NCBI GenBank assembly: GCA_003212555.1
Contig: QCPK01000002.1
Location: 1-64,000 of the forward strand
Origin: Prochlorococcus sp. AG-436-K22
Lineage (GTDB): Bacteria; Cyanobacteriota; Cyanobacteriia; PCC-6307; Cyanobiaceae
Length of the DNA: 64,000 nt
Direction of reading: 5' to 3'
Below, piece after piece: positions 1-8,446 of the stretch. Every line of letters starts with the position of its first letter. The first letter of the stretch is position 1. The notes beneath the pieces were generated by a model. That model worked only from the letters and a program-made list of their open reading frames with translations. It was not told where the DNA came from and searched no databases. Both the position numbers and the translations under genes were made by a program.

Positions 1-27
1 AGCAATATCTTTTATCTTTTATCGACT

Positions 28-189
28 ATGACAAAAACACAATTACACGAGGAATACTCGAAGGCCATGAAAGAAGCTCAACATGCTTCTGGAAGAAGAG
101 AAACGATGGATCTTTTCAAAAAGGCTAACTCCATTAAAAAACGTCTCTATAGCGTGGATCATCCGTACCATCTAATCCATAACGGATAA
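28..189 (+). CDS. small hypothetical protein (53 aa, MTKTQLHEEYSKAMKEAQHASGRRETMDLFKKANSIKK...)
   Basis: Manual translation gives an intact ATG-TAA frame; not in the supplied ORF track. Confidence 0.5.
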   Translation: MTKTQLHEEYSKAMKEAQHASGRRETMDLFKKANSIKKRLYSVDHPYHLIHNG

Positions 190-502
190 ATAAAACGCTT
201 ATTATTTCTACCTACAGTAAAGCTGAAATAGAATAACTAAGAAGGTAGCAAGACTAAGAACAGCTGCATGAGCAACAACATCTTCTATAAGGCTTTATCT
301 GCAGTGAGCACCGCTGGAATCTTGGAATGAAACATCCGGTTATTTATTTATGCTCAATTCAGAAGTTTGTACTGGTTCATTCATTGATGCAGTGGAGATC
401 CATTAACAAAAGTTGCTGATAGATCTTGGTGTTAGTTCTGACCAATTACCTAGACTTAATCAATGTCAAGGTAATCTATTTGCTGTACTTGATTCCAACT
501 AA

Positions 503-919
503 ATGAAACGCTTACTTCTTGCCTGTCTTACGGCAATAATATTTTTCTTTGCTCCTGTCGCGACATTTGCATCCGCGGCAGATTTATCACCCGCTGTGTC
601 AGATGTAAGTAAGAATTTCTCAGAGAAGTTCTGTACATCTATTGAGAATGGACTCACTCCTGAAAAAGCTGGAGAGAGTGCTACTGCTCAACTATCAAAA
701 GGATTATTGTTCTCTCCTGTTATGAAAGAAATAATGTCTGCTCCAAAAGAAGATTTAGCTGCATCTTTATCCAATAACATTTTTAATGGATGTGGAAACG
801 ACCTTGGAGGCACTAAAGAAGAACTTGATGATTATCTGGTGCAATTAGCAAATAAAGTTCCAAGTAAATCCTCTGGTGGCTTGCAACTTCCTCCTACTCG
901 ACAGAAACCATCTAAATAA
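503..919 (+). CDS. secreted protein with signal peptide; paralogue-like to 35175..35528 (FSEKFCTSIENGLTPEKA)
   Basis: ORF; N-terminal signal peptide; shared KxFSxxFCxS...G motif and second Cys. Confidence 0.7.
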   Translation: MKRLLLACLTAIIFFFAPVATFASAADLSPAVSDVSKNFSEKFCTSIENGLTPEKAGESATAQLSKGLLFSPVMKEIMSAPKEDLAASLSNNIFNGCGNDLGGTKEELDDYLVQLANKVPSKSSGGLQLPPTRQKPSK

Positions 920-1241
920 AGCTTATTACTAGCAGATGCTGAGCTTGTATATGAAAAGGCTAAAGGGTTCTTAAATGAGAACTGCCAAGATTTGGAATCA
1001 ATTAAGAATGTTCGGAACTAAATACATATGATTCATTCAATAAAAGCAAATGCAGAAGCTAAATAAAAAGGTCGCTTCATCTTACAAGTAATAGTTGAAC
1101 CATCTTGCTCTTGATAGAATAAATTCTTCATGGCTAATTTCCCTGTCAATAGGGTTACGTATACAACCTCTTTTTGTTCCAGCTCTTTTTATGTGATTCC
1201 ATTTTCACCATTTAATAGGTCTCCAATCTCACTTTTTATAC

Positions 1242-2525
1242 CTAAGCATGGTCCTTCAGAAACTCAGCGGACTCTTCATCTCCTAGTTCCACTGCTTTTT
1301 CAAAATCTATGATCGCTTCTTCTGGTTGATTGAGGTAATACTTGGCTAATCCTCTATGAAAGTAAATTGGAACATGATTTGGATCTGATTCTAAAACCTT
1401 GTTATAGCATTTAACTGCATTCTTAAAGTCCTCTACATCAAAGTCCGTAGAAGCAATATTATACATTGATTTTGAATACTGACGTTCTATGCCAATAGTT
1501 CGCTCATTATCTTCGATATCTCCTAAATGATTACCTATATGACTCTTTAAATATCCACGAGAGCTATATGACATACGACTTTGAACATTAGATTTAATTC
1601 CCTGCGCATAGCATTCAGTGGCACCTTCATGGTCTCCAAGTTGTTCTTTTAATCTTGCTGCAGCAAGAGAGTACAAGTATATCGACTGAAGCTCGGTAGC
1701 TTTCTCCAAATCACTAATTGCACCAACAAAATCCTCTAACTGGCTTTTAGTATGAGCACGGAAAGAGTAAAAGTCTGACCTTGTTGGCTCTAACTCAATT
1801 AATTTGGATAAATCTTCTAAAGCACCAGAGAAATCATTGAGATCTTTTTTGGAATTACTTCTAAAGAAATAAGCACTTTTATATGTTGGATTAATCTCTA
1901 GAGCTTTTGTAAAATCTAGAATTGCACCTTGATGTTCTCCTTTCTTCCCTTTACTGATACCTCTAAACAAATAGGGTTCATCATAATTAGGGCTTAGTTG
2001 AATAGCCTCAGTATGGTCTTCTATTGATCCTGAAAAAACATCTAGCTTCTCTTTTGAGATACCACGACCAACATATGCTGAAGCCATAAGCATCTTGTCC
2101 TCCGACTTGAAGACTGAATAGGGAGAAGCTTTGTTTTTGTTTTTTTCTAATGCAATTGAATAGGTATCAATAGCCAATTGATGCAAACCCAGTTTTTGTT
2201 TTACAAAAGCTTTATTGAGATAAGCCTCTATAAAGGTGTCGTCAATGTGTAGTGCTTTATCGAAATCCTGAATAGCATAAAAATAAGACCCAATTTTATT
2301 TTTTGAATATCCAAGCAAGTTATATGCTTTGGCATTTTTTGGATCAACATCAATCGCACAAGAAAATTTAGCAATTGAATCAAGGAAATTACCTTCCTTA
2401 TGTTTTTCTAAACCATCATTAATAAACTCTTCTGCTGTTTTCATTTTCACCTGGATTGGATAAACCCTTTGTTTAAGCATTCTAGTTACCCTTTGGACTG
2501 GAGCCAGATCAAAGGAACAATTCAA
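1242..2525 (-). CDS. tetratricopeptide repeat protein
   Basis: Multiple TPR units (AKAYNLLGYSKNKIGSYFYAIQDFDKAL, PIYFHRGLAKYYLNQPEEAIIDFEKA); true start may be internal (MKTAEEFINDGLEKHKEGNF). Confidence 0.85.
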   Translation of the reverse strand: MNCSFDLAPVQRVTRMLKQRVYPIQVKMKTAEEFINDGLEKHKEGNFLDSIAKFSCAIDVDPKNAKAYNLLGYSKNKIGSYFYAIQDFDKALHIDDTFIEAYLNKAFVKQKLGLHQLAIDTYSIALEKNKNKASPYSVFKSEDKMLMASAYVGRGISKEKLDVFSGSIEDHTEAIQLSPNYDEPYLFRGISKGKKGEHQGAILDFTKALEINPTYKSAYFFRSNSKKDLNDFSGALEDLSKLIELEPTRSDFYSFRAHTKSQLEDFVGAISDLEKATELQSIYLYSLAAARLKEQLGDHEGATECYAQGIKSNVQSRMSYSSRGYLKSHIGNHLGDIEDNERTIGIERQYSKSMYNIASTDFDVEDFKNAVKCYNKVLESDPNHVPIYFHRGLAKYYLNQPEEAIIDFEKAVELGDEESAEFLKDHA

Positions 2526-2618
2526 AAAACTAGTTGAATTATTGGATGTTTCTGAAATTTCTAGTGATTGAAAATCAGAAATGAGACCTAACTCCTCTTA
2601 GTAGTTGTGGCAAGAGTT

Positions 2619-2661
2619 CTTTTAGAGCACTAGGTCGTAGGTTCGAATCCTGTCGCCCCGA
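2619..2661 (+). pseudogene. tRNA-Pro(TGG) 3'-half relic
   Basis: CTTTTAGAGCACTAGGTCGTAGGTTCGAATCCTGTCGCCCCGA nearly matches the 3' half of the intact tRNA-Pro at 16370..16443, opposite orientation. Confidence 0.85.
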
Positions 2662-2794
2662 CTAGGTTTTCAGGGAATAGCCCTAGCGTAAGGCACGCAA
2701 AAAGCACGTAAAAGCTAAGCAAGATCAATGGAGATAAATGGATCTAACGGACTGCTGAAAAGTTTCTTAGGATGTTTCTACTTTTAAGTTCACA

Positions 2795-2950
2795 GTGAAA
2801 AAAATTCTTCCATTAGTCTTTGCTATTTCAATTAGTGCTGGTCCTGCACTTGCTTGGGGATGGGGTGGAGAAAGCGATTGCCCTTTCTCGAAAGACAAAT
2901 CAAATCAAGAGGCAAAAACTGAGCAAGTAGAAGAATCAGAGAAGAAGTAG
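2795..2950 (+). CDS. small secreted peptide (51 aa, MKKILPLVFAISISAGPALAWGWGGESDCPFSKDKS...)
   Basis: Manual translation, GTG start, clear signal peptide; not in ORF track. Confidence 0.6.
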   Translation: MKKILPLVFAISISAGPALAWGWGGESDCPFSKDKSNQEAKTEQVEESEKK

Positions 2951-2953
2951 GTC

Positions 2954-3205
2954 TTGAAAATAAGAGAAGGCTGGTTAATTAACCCAAGCAGGGCATGGGC
3001 CATGAGGTTTTACCAAAACCCTCACCATCCTTTCCCACATGTTTATATTCATCGAGCTTTTTGCAAAAACTTATTTCTGCATGGCATTACTCCAGATGTA
3101 GTGATTATTGAAAGTAAAAATATTCCTAGACCGGATGCGATAACACTTTGGGTTGAATTATTGAATGAAGGCTGGAAGAAAAGCAAACCTTTATGGCTCT
3201 ACTAA
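2954..3205 (+). CDS. hypothetical protein
   Basis: ORF of 83 aa, TTG start, no recognised domain. Confidence 0.5.
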   Translation: MKIREGWLINPSRAWAMRFYQNPHHPFPHVYIHRAFCKNLFLHGITPDVVIIESKNIPRPDAITLWVELLNEGWKKSKPLWLY

Positions 3206-3278
3206 TGATTACGGCCTGAAGGCTTGAGCTGGTTCAGCCACTTAAATTATGTTTTGTTTAATTGGGACAAGGACGTCA

Positions 3279-3313
3279 ATGCCAACAGTAGAAGCAGCAA
3301 ATTCAGCAGTTGG
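3279..3313 (+). pseudogene. 5' fragment of small membrane protein gene (MPTVEAANSAVG)
   Basis: 35 bp identical to the reverse complement of 15748..15782; reading frame then diverges. Confidence 0.75.
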
Positions 3314-3326
3314 CTTCATTTATGTA

Positions 3327-3533
3327 TTACTCCAGAGCTTCAGGATTGATAAAACAGTGATCGCAACAATTCCATAGGTCCATATAAGTCCCGCTGTTAT
3401 CAGATAGTCGGTCTATCCATTGAGGAAGCCCTTTGTTGTCGATGATCAGGATGTAGATGAATCCAAGAATTAATAAAGGAAGGATGAGAGCTAGGAAGGG
3501 ATGCATTCGCAATGCTCTGATTATTTCTATCAT
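3327..3533 (-). CDS. small single-TM protein
   Basis: ORF with hydrophobic segment PFLALILPLLILGFIYILII. Confidence 0.5.
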   Translation of the reverse strand: MIEIIRALRMHPFLALILPLLILGFIYILIIDNKGLPQWIDRLSDNSGTYMDLWNCCDHCFINPEALE

Positions 3534-3547
3534 CCCTTAAATCAAAA

Positions 3548-3572
3548 AAAGACCCCTTAAAATGGGGTCTTT
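3548..3572 (-). terminator. rho-independent terminator downstream of pcb
   Basis: AAAGACCCC-TTAAAAT-GGGGTCTTT stem with T-run on the minus strand. Confidence 0.75.
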
Positions 3573-3626
3573 GAAAAGAGAATTTCTTAAGCTGTTTTGT
3601 ATTGATCGAAGGAATTTACTTAAGAA

Positions 3627-4685
3627 TTAGCTTGATGTGATGTTGGCTTCTTCCATATTGTCAAAGGCTTGGCCAATTCTCTTAAAGTCAAAGCCCATTC
3701 CCCGCAGCGCATGCCAAAGATGACCTTGAAGGAAGAAAAAACCTATAAAGAAGTGAGCGTTTGAAAGCCAGGCTCTTGCAGTATGAATATTGTCAGGAAG
3801 ATTCGTAGCAGTGTCAGAAAAATACGGTGCAAATTCAAATTGAAGTTTAAGAACCTCACCATATAGATCAGTTGGATAAATAGTGGTGTTTGATGCACAC
3901 CAGAAAGCTGCTACAAATGCCATGTAAGCGGCACCTGCAAGAGAGTAAGAGAGGACTGACTCGGCTGAAAGTAAACCTTTGCCTTTGAATTCAGTGTATT
4001 CACCGAAATTTTTGGTGGCTATGTGGAATACGCCTCCAATAAGCAGAAAGAATGCTAAGAATGCATGACCACCCATGATATCTTCCAAGCTGTTTATTGA
4101 TAAGAAATCTACTTGATGGTTCCAGATCATTCCTAGGTCAAGATTGTAATTGACAGTTCTAGTAGAACCTTGAGCAGCATCGTAGATCCCATGAATTCTT
4201 GCCCATTCAACGAACTGAATGTTTCCAAGTCCAAGAAAAATCAGATGATGTCCAAGAATAAAAGTCAATCTGTCAGGATCATCCCACTCAAAATCAAACT
4301 TCTTAGCCCTTGATGTATCAGGGTAGTTACCAAGATCTCCTTCGTATCTCAGTGAATGAAGAAGTCCTCCAGCGCCTAATACGGCAGAAAATATTAGGTG
4401 TAATACACCTATTACTGTGCAGCCATATGGTTCAGTAATGACGCCATTTGCTACTCCTCCAATGCCAAGACCGGCAAGATGAGGTAGACAAATGAGATGT
4501 TGATTACCCATCGGCAGGGATGAGTCATAACGAGCAAGTTCAAAGAGAGTAAATGCACCGGCCCAAAACATCATCAAGCCTGCATGAGCGGCATGAGCGG
4601 CGATGAATTTGCCTGAACGGTTTGTTACCCCTGAATTGCCTGCATACCAGTCGTAGGTAACTTTTGGGTTCCCGTAGGTTTGCAC
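3627..4685 (-). CDS. pcb: chlorophyll a/b-binding light-harvesting antenna protein Pcb
   Basis: QTYGNPKVTYDWYAGNSGVTNRSGKFIAAHAAHAGLMMFWAGAFTLFELAR is characteristic of Pcb/IsiA; a GTG at 4685 matches the usual Pcb N-terminus better than the ATG at 4781. Confidence 0.92.
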   Translation of the reverse strand: MQTYGNPKVTYDWYAGNSGVTNRSGKFIAAHAAHAGLMMFWAGAFTLFELARYDSSLPMGNQHLICLPHLAGLGIGGVANGVITEPYGCTVIGVLHLIFSAVLGAGGLLHSLRYEGDLGNYPDTSRAKKFDFEWDDPDRLTFILGHHLIFLGLGNIQFVEWARIHGIYDAAQGSTRTVNYNLDLGMIWNHQVDFLSINSLEDIMGGHAFLAFFLLIGGVFHIATKNFGEYTEFKGKGLLSAESVLSYSLAGAAYMAFVAAFWCASNTTIYPTDLYGEVLKLQFEFAPYFSDTATNLPDNIHTARAWLSNAHFFIGFFFLQGHLWHALRGMGFDFKRIGQAFDNMEEANITSS

Positions 4686-4998
4686 GAGAAATATTTTTAA
4701 AGGCTTCCCAAATTTATTTAATTCTTCTTTTATTTTTTTATCTATTTTACATTCTTTATTGCAAATGTATTTTTTACACATCTAAATGTATCTAAACAAA
4801 TATAATGATGTTAAGTTTATACTAGACTTGCATTTTCTTGTTATCTATTATTCCAATTACCTCATGAATTATTTGATAATTAGCTCTTAAATTCTTCTAC
4901 TTTAACAAGATAATATAAAGACTCTGCAGACTTATATATCAAGATCAATAATTTCTTTCATTCGATTATCTTAGAGGTTATTCTTGTTAGATGTTACC

Positions 4999-5358
4999 CT
5001 AAGCTAAGCCATAAACTTTAAATCCACTTTGCAATCCATAAGTAAGAACTATAAATGACATGGCTCCTAAGCTGATTAAGATAGATGTGTATAACCTGTT
5101 AACGCCATATTCGCTCCCAACTGGTGTGAAATCGGCTATTACAAAGGATTTATTTGAATATTTACCCCTATTAGCAAGGCCTGATTTGTTTTGATAAGAA
5201 AAACGTAGTTTATTATATGTATCATAATTAGATGGATTAGAAGAATCTTCTCTAAAGAGATCTCTGAACATATAAGTATGCCAAAAAGCAATTACACTTA
5301 CCCAAAAAATTAGACTTGCACCAGTCAAGCCCAAAAGTAATGTCTTGAAAAGTTCCAT
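4999..5358 (-). CDS. two-TM membrane protein of unknown function
   Basis: ORF 119 aa with N- and C-terminal TM segments. Confidence 0.6.
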   Translation of the reverse strand: MELFKTLLLGLTGASLIFWVSVIAFWHTYMFRDLFREDSSNPSNYDTYNKLRFSYQNKSGLANRGKYSNKSFVIADFTPVGSEYGVNRLYTSILISLGAMSFIVLTYGLQSGFKVYGLA

Positions 5359-5877
5359 GGAATAGAATATATAATGTAGTTATTTATTTAGCTTCAAGTA
5401 GAGATCTTTTTTGTTAATACAACTTCTTGTGATTTAGATTGTAAAAACCTACTTCTTATATACATAAATATGCAAACACATCCAATAGCAATAGGTGGAT
5501 GAAAAGCAATTAACTCACTTACTTGCTGAATTTCAGTACTTGTCATTATTTAAATATAAAAAAATATCATCGCATGAATTATATTAAAAGTCCTGAAGAT
5601 TATTTCATTTCCAAGTGATTTAATTTACAGACAATTTATTCATAACATACAAGTTCAATTAAACTTTTTCTTAGGAAAGTTAAATCCTTATAGCTACTCT
5701 TAAAATGCTCTTGAATTACCTTTATTTATTTTTTCTATTACTTAGGATAATTTTCCCAGAATTTATCGATATAAGTAGACACCTGTCAACTCTACGGATA
5801 TCCATATGAATGTAGTAATTGAGATCAGAAAAAATAATACCTGATCAGTTCCTTTAAAAAACATTGGATTATTTGGT

Positions 5878-6165
5878 TTAGGCATTCATCACTCCTCTCC
5901 TAATGAATTGCATTGCGAAAATTGCACCAAGAAAAAAGACCGCTGGAATACCTAAAGCATTTACAGCGAGTGTCCTAACAGTAAAAACTGGATAGCCTCC
6001 TTTAGGTCTGTTGTCAGGGATTATTCCACTATCTTCCCAGTCTTGATAATTTGCTAGTGATAGTCCATTGTCAAACTTGAAAACTCCCCAAACGGAGAGC
6101 CAAGCAATTGTTGAAACTGTTGCTATTAGAATAGGTGCTAATACAATCAAAATCTTGATAAGCAT
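5878..6165 (-). CDS. PsbF (cytochrome b559 beta)-like protein with extra N-terminal TM; heme-ligand His replaced by Asn
   Basis: [33 protein letters not shown] compared with canonical PsbF [33 protein letters not shown]. Confidence 0.8.
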   Translation of the reverse strand: MLIKILIVLAPILIATVSTIAWLSVWGVFKFDNGLSLANYQDWEDSGIIPDNRPKGGYPVFTVRTLAVNALGIPAVFFLGAIFAMQFIRRGVMNA

Positions 6166-6361
6166 GTTTTGATTAATGAATAGAAAACTATCCCCTTATT
6201 CTTAATGACTGATTCAGTGAATAATGTCTTATATTGCCTATTAGATTGCAATGGTTTTTACTAAGTAGTGTTCTTTTTTGCTTGCTGTAAACATTGATAC
6301 ATCAATCAGTAAAGTCGATCCTAAATAGGTGTTTAAAATGTATTCAATATTGTTCCCCTAA

Positions 6362-6958
6362 TCAATCTAAAAGAGGATTTATTAAAAGATATTGTATAAA
6401 TATCGCAGTAATACCTAAAGGGAATACCCAAATTGCCATAAAACGAGCTCCAAAAAATCTCATAGAGCTGTTTCCTCTAAGTGCTTTTTGGGTTGATGTA
6501 TATATAGTCTCTGCTTTGTTAATAGAAAAATTAGATTGTTGATAAGGAGTTGTTATTTTATACAATACTTTTAGTAAGTCTCTTGTCTTCTTTATTAGAA
6601 CTAATGGAAAAACCCAAGTAGCCAGAAATCTTGGCCCAATCCAATATTGTGGATGAGGAAAATTTAACTTAGCTTTAGAAGTTTCTTTAGGGAATCCCTC
6701 TTCTATAGCACTATATATAGCTCCAACTGTGTTTAATTTATCTAATTTTATTCCTTCAGATACTATCTCTTTATATTCTTCGGGCTTTTCTATTTGTCTG
6801 GCTGCTGAAATTAGTTGTTCTTCATTCTCTTGTTCAATCTTTTCAGATGATTTTACGAGAAAAGCTTTCTCAACAGATGATTGAAGTTCTTTAGTTTGAA
6901 TAGTATCTACATCTTTATCTGGAGAAATAGAAGATACATTATTTTCTAGATTTTCCAT
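6362..6958 (-). CDS. hypothetical membrane protein with internal repeat (GPRFLATWVFPL / GARFMAIWVFPL)
   Basis: ORF 198 aa; two related ~45-aa modules. Confidence 0.6.
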   Translation of the reverse strand: MENLENNVSSISPDKDVDTIQTKELQSSVEKAFLVKSSEKIEQENEEQLISAARQIEKPEEYKEIVSEGIKLDKLNTVGAIYSAIEEGFPKETSKAKLNFPHPQYWIGPRFLATWVFPLVLIKKTRDLLKVLYKITTPYQQSNFSINKAETIYTSTQKALRGNSSMRFFGARFMAIWVFPLGITAIFIQYLLINPLLD

Positions 6959-7439
6959 ATGGTATATACAAAAGATAATTCTATCGCCTCATTTTGCTGG
7001 TTGAATAATAAAGAGCACACTCGAAAGTATCAATAATTCCAAGCTTCAGTTATAGATTAACATTATTCAATAGGGTAGAGATATATAGAAAATGATCTTT
7101 TCCATGGTTTAAAGAGGTGAAATTTGAAGTAATGTTTAGGGAGCGAAGTGTTGTATGCAGGTTTCCTTCACGCGTTATTGCAATTGGATTGCAGACCCCT
7201 TTATTATCCTTAAAAAACGGAATAAAAGTTCGAACAAGGTTCGAACAGGATTTTCTTAATCCTTCAGATCCCTTCCTGCAGCTATATGCTCATTCTTCAT
7301 TAGCCAGTAAGAAATGTCAGTTATAGTCTATGATCTTAGCGATATTTTGATTGTGGGTCCTTCTTAGAGCTTCCCATGAGGGTCGTCAAAAGCTCGAACT
7401 CTTCCTAGCGTCAATATCTCAAACTTGTAGACAATTAAC

Positions 7440-7712
7440 TCACGCGTCCACATGGTTCATTATTTTAATTGGATTACTTGGTCGTAATTGAAGGATTCTT
7501 TTAACGCATATATCTAATGGAAAGTGCCCTCTTGGATTTAGATCGAGATATGTTTTCCCTTCAATACTGACTTCGTAAGGCTTTAACCAAACATCACGCT
7601 TGACTTTGTACAGTGTTGATCGGCCGGAGTATCCAAGGATGCGGACCGTTCTGAATAGGTAGAATAGGGCATGGATTTGATTTTGTAGACAGTCAGTGGC
7701 TTCCCTGACCAT
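7440..7712 (-). CDS. hypothetical, possible HTH DNA-binding protein
   Basis: ORF 90 aa, LGYSGRSTLYKVKRDVWLKPYEV resembles AlpA/MerR-type helix-turn-helix. Confidence 0.4.
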   Translation of the reverse strand: MVREATDCLQNQIHALFYLFRTVRILGYSGRSTLYKVKRDVWLKPYEVSIEGKTYLDLNPRGHFPLDICVKRILQLRPSNPIKIMNHVDA

Positions 7713-7782
7713 TACTCTTATACCCCTAAACCACGTTTAATTAACAAGAAGTGTCCATGAGAGCCTAGAAAAGGAACTTGCG

Positions 7783-7914
7783 TTAACCAAGATTCTGCCT
7801 GATAGGTTTCATCATTCCTCCATCGTCATCATCATCTCCAAATCCAAAGAACAGCCATGTAATAGCAAACACTGCAATTGAGCCAGAAAGGGTAAGTATT
7901 TCTAATTCGTTCAA
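7783..7914 (-). CDS. small single-TM protein (43 aa, MNELEILTLSGSIAVFAITWLFFGFGDDDDDGGMMKPIRQNLG)
   Basis: Manual translation with TTG start; not in ORF track. Confidence 0.45.
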   Translation of the reverse strand: MNELEILTLSGSIAVFAITWLFFGFGDDDDDGGMMKPIRQNLG

Positions 7915-8179
7915 AACGTAACCGATGCAATTTAAGGAACACTAGCTGTTATTTCTAATTTTGCTTGCATCGATAAGTTGGACTTATAGCACCTATGAGA
8001 GTTCCGGAACTTACTGGCGATTAGTTATTTGATTCGTTATCTTTCTATAAACAAACCCCACCTGTCTGAACCATGACAAAAGAGGTCTACGAAGCAGTAC
8101 TTGAAGCATCAAAGAATGGCGAGCTTTGGGGTGTAAACCGAGCTAGTTATTAATTATATTTGGGTCGTCATTTTTTAAT

Positions 8180-8311
8180 GAGCTAGAAACAAGAGAAAGA
8201 TTTCAACTCGAAAATTCCCTGTATACAGATTTAGCGCAATCCAAAATTTCCTTTCACCTAAAGGTTCTCAAAGAGGCTGGTGTTATCACAGATAGGCAAA
8301 GTGTTCCCTGA
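8180..8311 (+). pseudogene. ArsR-family regulator fragment
   Basis: Translation includes DLAQSKISFHLKVLKEAGVITDRQ, typical ArsR wHTH recognition region, without an intact start. Confidence 0.55.
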
Positions 8312-8446
8312 CTAATTAGCTAATCTTCCTAAACAGTGTAAGAAACAAATAAAGGGTCATCTGGATCACTTAAATAGAAATCACCTAATTGTAAAATCCC
8401 ATAATCATAGTAATAAAAAAAAGACCTGCCATGGAAATTAGTTTCA

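Noticed and set aside
1130-1312. 60-aa + ORF overlapping the TPR gene 1242..2525
   Set aside because: Low-complexity translation, mostly noncoding composition, overlaps a well-supported minus-strand gene
6294-6542. 82-aa + ORF
   Set aside because: Antisense to the 6362..6958 membrane protein, no domain
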